A stretch of 64,000 nt of DNA from Geothrix campi (lineage in GTDB: Bacteria; Acidobacteriota; Holophagae; Holophagales; Holophagaceae). The stretch is from the NCBI RefSeq assembly GCF_024609265.1, contig NZ_JANHMP010000001.1:248001-312000 (forward strand), in the 5' to 3' direction. The notes under the pieces are model-generated. The model saw nothing but the letters and a program-made list of their open reading frames with translations, made no database searches and was not told the origin of the DNA. The position numbers were made by a program, and so were the translations under genes. Below are positions 57,918 to 64,000 of this stretch, in pieces; within the stretch, counting starts at the first letter, position 1; each line of letters begins with the position of its first letter.

Positions 57918-59300
57918 CTACTTCGCATACTGGCCGATCACCTTCTCGATGGCGGCCCGGCAGGCGGCGCAGAAGCCCACGTCATCGCGCGTGAACATGA
58001 GGCAGTCCTCCTGGCTACGGAAGTAGCCTCTCGCCTCGTAGTTGGCGCCCTCGAAGGCGCCCACCTTGCCGCTATGGGCGTCGGTGCCGAGCAGTTTGGT
58101 CTCGTAGACCTTCTCCCGGGCGAAGAGGGCGTCCATCTCGACTTCAGGCTTGTTGGCGGCGCGGATGGCGCGGCGCTCCCTCTGGTAGGCGTGGCTGTGG
58201 GCCTCGAACTCGTCCTTCTTCCAGGGGGTGGGCAGGGGCACGCTGGGGGTAAGCAGATTCGCCCATTTCGGATGCTTCGGGTCCGCCGTGGCATTGGGTT
58301 CCCAGGGCTCGGGACGCGAATGGCTGTTGGTGACGGCCACGTCGGAAGTGTAGTACTCGTCCGCCAGCCCCGCGAAGTGGTGGCCGAACTCGTGGACGAA
58401 GAGGTAGCCGATGGTGCTGTTCCCCGCGGAGGCCGTGCTGTAGAGGTTGTGGATGCCGCCGCCACCGTAGGTCTCGGCGTTCACCAGGATCTCCACGAAC
58501 TCATAGGGGGCCTGGGCCGCGATATCCCGCCAGGCGCGGTTGTCAAAGGTCAGGACATACCGCTCGCTGCCGAAGGCATCATAGGTGGCGCCCAGGGGCG
58601 TGCGCTTGTGGACACCCGTGGAAGGCCGCGAGATGCCGCTCTCCACCGCGGGCGGGCAGAGCGCCCACACGTTGAAGTCCTGCCGGTGCTCCTTGAACGG
58701 GGTCTGCTGGAAGAGCAGTTCCATCACCTTGCGGGCCTGTTGTTCGAACTTGCCGCGCTCCGCGGCGGTGTACCCATCGCCCAGGATGAGGAAGTCCACC
58801 TTCCCGGCCGGGTCGCCGGTCTTCTGGAGGGCGATGAGCCCGCCGGCGTCCGGCGCCGGGGCGCGCTCGATGAGGGGATCCTTGGGATCGAGGTCGAAGG
58901 TCCAGAGGGTCTTGAAGGCGTTCCGCTCATCGCGCTTCTTTACCTGAATGCGCACGGGCGCATCCGGCTGGGGGAAGCGCAGGGATTCGGAAAAGCTGCG
59001 GCTCAGGGCCTTGGCCTCGTCCGTGGTTTCCCACTCGCCGTAGATGCTGGCGAAGCCCCGCGAATAGAGGAGCTTCCCGGTGGCCTTGTCCGCCACTTCG
59101 AAGCAGTACTTCCCAAGGTTGCTGGTATCCACGGCCTTGGCGGGATCCCCGGGCCAGGGCAGGGGCTCCAGCACCACGCGGTCCACACCGAACCGCTCGG
59201 AGGCGGCATCTCCGGTATGCCCGTAGTCCACCCGCATCGTGCGGGGCGGAGCGGCCAGGCAGGCCAAGGTGGCGAGGGAGAGCAGCAGGGAGCGGAGCAT
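57918..59300 (-). CDS. Secreted M64 family metallopeptidase
   Basis: 460 residues with a signal peptide (LLLSLATLACLA). N-terminal beta-domain (residues about 20-170), then the M64 (IgA-peptidase-like) domain: VDFLILGDGYTAAERGKFEQQARKV, VWALCPPAVESGIS, the zinc motif FVHEFGHHFAGLADEYY (HExxHxxGxxD) and a C-terminal CAACRAAIEKVI with paired Cys. ATG 59300 is preceded by GAGGTG. Role: extracellular proteolysis; the name IgA peptidase reflects the family founder only. Confidence 0.9.
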   Translation of the reverse strand: MLRSLLLSLATLACLAAPPRTMRVDYGHTGDAASERFGVDRVVLEPLPWPGDPAKAVDTSNLGKYCFEVADKATGKLLYSRGFASIYGEWETTDEAKALSRSFSESLRFPQPDAPVRIQVKKRDERNAFKTLWTFDLDPKDPLIERAPAPDAGGLIALQKTGDPAGKVDFLILGDGYTAAERGKFEQQARKVMELLFQQTPFKEHRQDFNVWALCPPAVESGISRPSTGVHKRTPLGATYDAFGSERYVLTFDNRAWRDIAAQAPYEFVEILVNAETYGGGGIHNLYSTASAGNSTIGYLFVHEFGHHFAGLADEYYTSDVAVTNSHSRPEPWEPNATADPKHPKWANLLTPSVPLPTPWKKDEFEAHSHAYQRERRAIRAANKPEVEMDALFAREKVYETKLLGTDAHSGKVGAFEGANYEARGYFRSQEDCLMFTRDDVGFCAACRAAIEKVIGQYAK

Positions 59301-59344
59301 GGGACACCTCGCCATCCAAGATAGACTGGTCCCACGGAGTTACG

Positions 59345-59644
59345 ATGCTCACCTCGAAACAGCGCCAGTTCCTCAAGGCCCAGGCCCACAAACTCAAGCC
59401 CGTCATGCACGTGGGGAAGGGCGGCGTGACGCCCGCCCAGGCTGCCGAGCTGGATGTGATGATGGACAGCCTCGAGCTGGTGAAGATCAAGGTCAACCAG
59501 AACAGCTTCGAGGATGAGGCCACCGCTGCCGCCGCCCTCTGCGCCGCCGTGCCAGGCCTGGAACATGTCTGGACCATCGGTCACACCATGCTGTTCTTCC
59601 GGCCCAGCCGCAACCGTGACACACGGTATCCTTTGCCTGCCTGA
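59345..59644 (+). CDS. yhbY: YhbY/CRM-domain RNA-binding protein
   Basis: 99 residues. LTSKQRQFLKAQAHKLKPVMHVGKGGVTPAQ with the GKGG loop, LELVKIKVN and WTIGHTMLFFRPS are the CRS1/YhbY signature. It associates with pre-50S ribosomal particles. Starts from ATG after a divergent gap of 44 bases from the M64 gene. Confidence 0.95.
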   Translation: MLTSKQRQFLKAQAHKLKPVMHVGKGGVTPAQAAELDVMMDSLELVKIKVNQNSFEDEATAAAALCAAVPGLEHVWTIGHTMLFFRPSRNRDTRYPLPA

Positions 59645-59652
59645 TTAAAGCG

Positions 59653-59669
59653 CGGGACGTTACGTCCCG
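59653..59669. other. Hairpin after yhbY
   Basis: CGGGACG-TTA-CGTCCCG: perfect 7-bp stem with three-base loop, 24 bases before the next ATG. Could act as terminator, operator or translation control. Confidence 0.35.
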
Positions 59670-59692
59670 AGGAACCGGGGAAAGGAGTCCCG

Positions 59693-60829
59693 ATGCCCTA
59701 TCTGTCATGGATGGAGGGGAGCCAGCCCCGCCGGCATGCCGTGGTGGAGGACCCGTGCGTTCTGGGTTCCGACCCGTCGGCCTGCGCCGTGGCAGGGCCT
59801 GCCAAGGAGGCCGTGTCGCCCGTGCATGCCGCCATCAGCCGGGTCGGAGGGGGATGGCTGGTGAAGGATCTGGAATCGGCCCAGGGCACAATCTTGAACG
59901 GCCTTCCCGTGAACCCACCACTGGGGCACCCCTTGCTGGATGGAGATGAGTTGGTGCTGGGTACCTGGCGTCTGTCGTTCACGGCAGGCTTCCCGGGGCT
60001 GGATGGAACCACTTTCGTGGAACGGGTCGGGGACCTCTTCGATGAGCTGCGGGTCTATCCGGAGCGGACCTTCCTCCTTGAGCTGCAACAGCTGTACGGT
60101 GCCACCGAAAGGCTCCTGGAAGAGGTGGATTCGGAGGCCTTGGAAAGGACCATCCTGGAGGAATGCCTGCGCTTGATGGCCGGCGACCGCGGTTGCTTCG
60201 TCAGACGGCAGGAGCCTGACAGCTGGCACCCGATCCACCAGATAGGGCTGGCCGGGGAGGGGTCGGGGCCGTCGCGGGCCGTGCTCGACTATGTGACCCA
60301 GGAACAAACGGCGATCCTCTCCAACCACCCCGAGACGGATCCAAGGTTCGAGGGTGGGGCGACCCCGGAGGTGAACCGCAGGCCCCTGCTGTGCGCCCCC
60401 CTGGCCGACGGGAGTGATTTGGCTGGTGCCATCTACCTTGAGCGGGAAGCGGAGGGACGGCCTTTCAGCCGCCTCGACCTGGCGACCCTCCAGGCTTTCG
60501 TGCGCCGGGGCTCCCTGGTCCTCCGTCAGGCCAGACTGGGCCGGGCCCTGCACCAGGCCGACCAGCAGAGAGGCCAGGCCCTGGCCACGGAGCGTCTGGA
60601 ATCCTTCCGCCAGATGGCGGGAACCCTCAAACACGAGATCAACAACCCCTTGGCGGTCATTTCCATGCAGGTGGAAATGCTCCAGCGGAAGTACCCGGAG
60701 GAGGCCCGATTGGCCAAAATCGGGGAGATGGCCGACCGCATCAAGATCCTGCTTCAGGGGCTCCAGCAGATGCGGGAGACCCCCACGGAAGGCTACGCAG
60801 ATGGATCGAGCATTCTGAAGCTCGGGTAG
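59693..60829 (+). CDS. FHA-GAF-DHp protein lacking a kinase ATPase domain
   Basis: 378 residues. FHA domain at about 15-95 (VLGSDPSACA, SPVHAAISR, NGLPVNPP), linker helices, a GAF-like domain at about 145-275 (LMAGDRGCFVRR, GAIYLEREAEGRPFSRLDLATLQAF), and a DHp helix at 300-350: RQMAGTLKHEINNPLAVISMQVEML with His314 in the classic H-box. It stops right where the HATPase_c domain should begin. Thus it can dimerise and perhaps accept phosphate, but cannot bind ATP for autophosphorylation. Neighbours are unrelated. Confidence 0.78.
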   Translation: MPYLSWMEGSQPRRHAVVEDPCVLGSDPSACAVAGPAKEAVSPVHAAISRVGGGWLVKDLESAQGTILNGLPVNPPLGHPLLDGDELVLGTWRLSFTAGFPGLDGTTFVERVGDLFDELRVYPERTFLLELQQLYGATERLLEEVDSEALERTILEECLRLMAGDRGCFVRRQEPDSWHPIHQIGLAGEGSGPSRAVLDYVTQEQTAILSNHPETDPRFEGGATPEVNRRPLLCAPLADGSDLAGAIYLEREAEGRPFSRLDLATLQAFVRRGSLVLRQARLGRALHQADQQRGQALATERLESFRQMAGTLKHEINNPLAVISMQVEMLQRKYPEEARLAKIGEMADRIKILLQGLQQMRETPTEGYADGSSILKLG

Positions 60830-60835
60830 GGGGCT

Positions 60836-61393
60836 TCAGTCCTCGGCGGTCAGCCAGCGGATACCCCGCTCGCTCAGAAGCGCCTGGACGGGCCAGTCGT
60901 GAGGGGCGATGGGCACGGGCAGGTGCATCTGGGCCTCGAAGCCGACGCCGACGGTGAGGACCTCCTCCGGCAGCTTGGCGAGGAGGGCGTCGTAGAAACC
61001 ACGGCCATAGCCAATGCGGTAACCCCCGTCGTCGAAGGCGAGGCCCGGCACCAGCAGCAGTTGCACAGGCGGAAGGAAGTGCTGGGCCAAGGCGGGCTCC
61101 AGGAGCCCCCAGTGACCCTTCTCCAGGGGCTCCGTGCCCCAGGCCAGCCGTGGCGGCTGGGTGGAGGCCACCCGCGGAAAGAACCAGAGCCAGTCTGGAT
61201 GGGCTGCCACGGCGGGTCGGAGATCGATCTCCGCGCCAAAGGGCCAGAAGGCCCCGATGCGCGTGAAGTGGCGATCACGGCAGAGGCGGTCGAGGTGCGC
61301 CCCGATGGCCTTCGACCACTCGGTACGATCGCCAACGGGAAGGGCCTCCCGGCGGGCCTTCAGTTGGGCGCGGAGCTCGGCCTTGGTGTCCAT
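60836..61393 (-). CDS. fau: 5-formyltetrahydrofolate cyclo-ligase
   Basis: 185 residues. KAELRAQLKARREALP, IGAFWPFGAEIDLRP, LLLVPGLAFDDGGYRIGYGRGFYDALLA (catalytic signature) and LTVGVGFEAQ are typical. Converts 5-formyl-THF to methenyl-THF with ATP, in one-carbon metabolism alongside ftcD elsewhere in the window. Confidence 0.94.
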   Translation of the reverse strand: MDTKAELRAQLKARREALPVGDRTEWSKAIGAHLDRLCRDRHFTRIGAFWPFGAEIDLRPAVAAHPDWLWFFPRVASTQPPRLAWGTEPLEKGHWGLLEPALAQHFLPPVQLLLVPGLAFDDGGYRIGYGRGFYDALLAKLPEEVLTVGVGFEAQMHLPVPIAPHDWPVQALLSERGIRWLTAED

Positions 61394-61458
61394 GACTTCA
61401 CCTCAGCAGGGGCGCCGGGCCCGCGTCAACGGAGTATCCTCGCACCTGGAGTGACACC

Positions 61459-62661
61459 ATGAACGCCCGTACCCTGCTGCTGATCCTCGCTGGCTGCCTG
61501 ATTCTCAGCGCCCCCCGGTCGGCGCGGGCGCAGAGCGGGGCCCAGCCGGAGACACCCACCACCCAGCTGGTGCAGTCCGTTCCCGCGGAGACTGACCTCG
61601 CCGACCCCTCGCTGACCTTCGCCAAGGATGCCTGGGTGGCCATGATCCATGGCGCGAAGGTGAGCGTGGACGCCGCGGAATTCTATGTCACCAACCGGCC
61701 CGGCAGCGCCCTGGAGCCGGTGCTGGCCGAGCTGGAGAAGGCCGGGGCCCGCGGTGTGAAGGTGCGCGTCCTGCTCTCGGCCAAGATGCTGGACCAGGAC
61801 CCCGCCTCCGTGGCGCGCCTCCGCCGCGTTCCTGGCGCCGAGGTGCGGAGCTTCGATCTCTCGACAGTCTCAAAGGGCATCCTCCACGCCAAGTACTTCG
61901 TGGTGGATGGCCGGGAGGCGGCCCTGGGCAGCCAGAATTTCGACTGGCGGGCGCTGGAGCACATCCACGAGCTGGGGGTGCGAACCACGGATCCACGGAT
62001 CGTCGTCCGGCTGGCCGAGCTGTTCGCCATCGACTGGGCCTTCGCCGGAAGCGGCAAGCTGCCTAGCCTGCCGGGGCGGCCAACTCCGGTCCTGCGGCCG
62101 GACGTCGAGCTGGTGGCCAGCCCGCCCTTTCTGACCCCCAAGGACATCCGCCCCGCCATCAACGCCCTGGTGGAACTGATCGGCCAGGCCAAGGAGAGCG
62201 TCCGCGTGCAGCTGCTGACCTACTCACCCGTGGCGGGCCAGGACCGCTTCTGGCCGGTGCTGGACAATGCGCTCCGCGCCGCCGCGGTGCGGGGAGTGAG
62301 CGTGCGCCTGCTGGTGTCCGACTGGGTGCTGGGAGGCAGGGCCCTCCCTCATCTGAAGTCGCTCACGCTGATCCCCAATATCGAGGTGAAGGTGGTCGCC
62401 ATCCCCGAAGCGAAGGAAGGCCACATCCCGTATGCCCGCACAGTCCACAGCAAGTACCTCGTAGTGGACCGGACGCATCTGGCCCTGGGGACAAGCAACT
62501 GGGAGGAGAGTTACTTCACGGACTCGCGGAATATCGAACTGATCTTCCGCGACTCGCCCATGGCCGCCCAGGCCGCCCGCATCCATGACCGCCTGTGGAG
62601 CAGCCGCTACGCCTTCGTGCTGGACCCCGCCAAGGCCTACCAGAAGCGAAAGGTCGACTAG
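61459..62661 (+). CDS. Secreted phospholipase D-like protein with two HKD motifs
   Basis: 400 residues with a signal peptide (LLLILAGCLILSAPRSARA). Two HKD repeats: ILHAKYFVVDGREAALGSQNFDWRAL and TVHSKYLVVDRTHLALGTSNWEESYF; each has His, Lys and Asp in the usual spacing. Members include cardiolipin synthases, phospholipase D and nucleases (Nuc). Here the length and periplasmic location fit a phosphodiesterase of the PLD class. The Cys in the leader could make it a lipoprotein, but the lipobox is poor. Confidence 0.88.
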   Translation: MNARTLLLILAGCLILSAPRSARAQSGAQPETPTTQLVQSVPAETDLADPSLTFAKDAWVAMIHGAKVSVDAAEFYVTNRPGSALEPVLAELEKAGARGVKVRVLLSAKMLDQDPASVARLRRVPGAEVRSFDLSTVSKGILHAKYFVVDGREAALGSQNFDWRALEHIHELGVRTTDPRIVVRLAELFAIDWAFAGSGKLPSLPGRPTPVLRPDVELVASPPFLTPKDIRPAINALVELIGQAKESVRVQLLTYSPVAGQDRFWPVLDNALRAAAVRGVSVRLLVSDWVLGGRALPHLKSLTLIPNIEVKVVAIPEAKEGHIPYARTVHSKYLVVDRTHLALGTSNWEESYFTDSRNIELIFRDSPMAAQAARIHDRLWSSRYAFVLDPAKAYQKRKVD

Positions 62662-63785
62662 GCCGTGGCGTAGGTGTTGTAGAGGTTGTCTCGCTCCAGG
62701 GCTTCGAAACCGGCCTCTTCGATGAGGCGGATCAGCTCATCCCGCTTCAACCCCTGCGGGGTCTTGGCCCCGGCGTCGTGGGCGATCTCCTCGGCGATGA
62801 CGGTGCCATCCACGTCGTCCGCCCCGTAGCTGAGGCCCGCCTGGGCCAGGCCCGGGGAGATCATCACCCAGTAGGCCTTGATGTGCGGGATGTTGTCGAG
62901 CAGCAGTCGGGCCACGGCGATCTCGCGCAGATCCTGGGTCCCCGTGGTCTCGTGGATCACGTGGGTGGCGCTCAGCTCGTTGTCCTCGTTCTGGTAGGCC
63001 AGAGGGATGAAGGCCAGGAAGCCCTGGTAGCCCGCGGCCTGGGAGCGGTCCTGCAGGTCCCGCAGGCGCAACAGGTGGTCCACCCGATGGCGGGCCTCCT
63101 CGATGTGGCCGTAGAGCATGGTGCAGTTCGTCGGCAGGCCCTTGCGGTGGCACAGCTCGGCGGTATCCAGCCAGACCTGGGCGTCCTTCTTGCCGATGCA
63201 GATCTTCTCGCGCAGGGCCTCGTCGAAGATCTCCGCGCCGCCGCCCGGGCAGCTCTCGAGGCCCGCCGCCATGCAGCGGTCCAGGAAGGCCTCGGTGGAC
63301 AGGCCCGAGATGCGGGCGTAGTAGTCCATCTCGATCATGGTGAAGACCTTGAGGTGGATCGACGGGAAGCGCGCCTTGATCTTCTGGAACAGGTCCTCGA
63401 AGTAGTCGATCTTCAACTTCGGATTGTGGCCGGAGGTCATGTGCAGCTCGCGGACGCCCAGGTTCTCGGGCTTTTCCAGCTCCGCAATGATCTGCTCGGC
63501 CGAGAGGGCGTAGGCCCGGGGATCGCCGGGCTTGGCCTGGAAGGCGCAGAACTGGCAATGGGTGAAGCAGACATTGGTGTAGGACAGCCGGCGGCTCATC
63601 ACGTAGTAGGCGGCACGGCCGTTCTTCTGCAGCCGCACATGGTGCGCCATGGCGCCGATGCCCGTGAGGTCGGGGCTTTCATACAGCAGCAGGCCATCGT
63701 CGAAGCTCAGGCGTTCGCCCCGGAGCACTTTATCCGCCAGGGGCAGCAGACGCGGATCGCGGATTTTCGATTGCAGTGACAACAT
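62658..63785 (-). CDS. mqnE: Aminofutalosine synthase
   Basis: 375 residues. Radical SAM motif CFTHCQFC (Cys73, 77, 80), then ELHMTSGHNPKLKIDYFEDLF, TMIEMDYYARISG, SCPGGGAEIFDEALREKICIGK, NCTMLYGHIEEARHRVDHL, FLAFIPLAYQNEDNEL and SYGADDVDGTVIAEEIAHDAGA. These distinguish MqnE from MqnC. It joins 3-[(1-carboxyvinyl)oxy]benzoate with SAM to give aminofutalosine in the menaquinone pathway. GAGGT precedes the ATG. The stop overlaps the PLD gene stop by four bases. Confidence 0.96.
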   Translation of the reverse strand: MLSLQSKIRDPRLLPLADKVLRGERLSFDDGLLLYESPDLTGIGAMAHHVRLQKNGRAAYYVMSRRLSYTNVCFTHCQFCAFQAKPGDPRAYALSAEQIIAELEKPENLGVRELHMTSGHNPKLKIDYFEDLFQKIKARFPSIHLKVFTMIEMDYYARISGLSTEAFLDRCMAAGLESCPGGGAEIFDEALREKICIGKKDAQVWLDTAELCHRKGLPTNCTMLYGHIEEARHRVDHLLRLRDLQDRSQAAGYQGFLAFIPLAYQNEDNELSATHVIHETTGTQDLREIAVARLLLDNIPHIKAYWVMISPGLAQAGLSYGADDVDGTVIAEEIAHDAGAKTPQGLKRDELIRLIEEAGFEALERDNLYNTYATA

Positions 63786-63820
63786 CGATACCTCGAACCC
63801 CCAGTGTAGCGCCGCCCTGC

Positions 63821-63838
63821 CGGGACTCCGAGGTCCCG
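63821..63838. terminator. Hairpin between pyrD and mqnE
   Basis: CGGGAC-TCCGAG-GTCCCG (6-bp stem) just downstream of the pyrD stop. A T-run follows only on the plus strand, so its strength as a minus-strand terminator is doubtful. Confidence 0.3.
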
Positions 63839-63840
63839 TT

Positions 63841-64000
63841 TCAGAACTCCTTCGCCACCAATCCCTGGTGGATCCGGGTGATGAGCGCCGGACCTTCGAA
63901 GATCAACGCGCTGTAGATCTGGGCGAGGGCGGCGCCATCGTCGAGGGCACCCTGGATATCCTCCGCCGAACCCAGGCCGCCGCAGGCCACCAGGGGCAGG
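63841..64000 (-). CDS. pyrD: Dihydroorotate dehydrogenase, C-terminal part (start outside window)
   Basis: 52 residues visible, reading out of the window. LVACGGLGSAEDIQGALDDGAALAQIYSALIFEGPALITRIHQGL matches the final FMN-binding barrel strands of class 2 PyrD (family pattern GVGGI-dA-kI-GAslVQlYt-Y-GP, then the C-terminal helix). Most of the protein lies to the right of the window. Confidence 0.85.
   Translation of the reverse strand, partial: LPLVACGGLGSAEDIQGALDDGAALAQIYSALIFEGPALITRIHQGLVAKEF

Noticed and set aside
1-64000. CRISPR arrays, rRNA genes, insertion sequences, prophage, toxin-antitoxin pairs
   Set aside because: I saw no regular repeat-spacer pattern, rRNA signatures, transposase motifs or phage structural genes anywhere in the window.

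Overview
The window is a GC-rich bacterial chromosome segment of almost entirely ordinary cellular genes, packed tightly on both strands with many 1-8 base overlaps and no gene-free stretch above 300 bases. No rRNA, CRISPR array, insertion sequence or intact prophage is visible. Composition and gene content suggest an Acidobacteriota-type bacterium, possibly of the Holophaga/Geothrix group. The content includes futalosine-pathway menaquinone synthesis (MqnE), a fused FtcD, secreted carbohydrate-independent hydrolases, a ProS with the bacterial insertion and SecA without its zinc tail. The taxonomic guess is inference; no marker gene in the window fixes it.

Layout. 1-4.8 kb: a 3-hydroxyacyl-CoA dehydrogenase (minus strand, cut by the window edge) diverges from a plus-strand unit of a PP2C phosphatase, an RdgC-like protein split by one in-frame TAG, and a LysM/amidase cell-wall hydrolase. 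4.8-13.4 kb: a lipoprotein, purE-mog, AlgH, amtB-PII, a photolyase, a secreted erythromycin-esterase-like protein and a [2Fe-2S] ferredoxin. 13.4-15.8 kb: minus-strand thiL-DUF2062-ybaB-recR. 15.9-23.4 kb: a [4Fe-4S] ferredoxin, yqeY, proS, ndk, secA and rapZ, separated by strong symmetrical hairpin terminators. 23.4-29.7 kb: permease plus saccharopine-dehydrogenase-like enzyme (minus), then mltG-tlyA-M50 protease-trpS and tRNA-Lys. 29.9-36.7 kb: proline dehydrogenase, a tiny secreted Cys-rich protein, an MscS channel, an ABC-F ATPase, an RluA-like protein and a 2OG-oxygenase-like protein with an unusual structured leader. 36.7-46.2 kb: PhzF, FtcD, a lipoprotein, 5'-nucleotidase, cysteine-desulfurase-like enzyme, AspT-type transporter, a nucleotide-pyrophosphatase-like enzyme and an RlmI-type methyltransferase. 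46.2-48.9 kb: an AT-rich foreign-looking PD-(D/E)XK gene, ttcA, and an Rrf2/IscR-type regulator diverging from a thioredoxin-fold gene. 48.9-57.9 kb: a peptide-binding protein, a WYL protein without a DNA-binding domain, an EamA transporter, a Xer recombinase with a decayed paralogue tail behind it, acpP-fabF and uvrB. 57.9-64 kb: an M64 peptidase, YhbY, an FHA-GAF-DHp protein, 5-formyl-THF cyclo-ligase, a secreted phospholipase-D-like protein, mqnE and the C-terminus of pyrD.

I did not find one clear new multi-gene system. The most interesting signals are the TAG-split RdgC pair; the regulatory leader in front of the 2OG-oxygenase-like gene; the dyad shared by the divergent rrf2 and thioredoxin promoters; the PII protein without the uridylylation tyrosine; the solitary PD-(D/E)XK gene; the xer remnant; the WYL protein with histone-like tails; and a family of CGCGAAA-rich intergenic repeats. 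Many promoters here have a -10 of the form TAGNNT.
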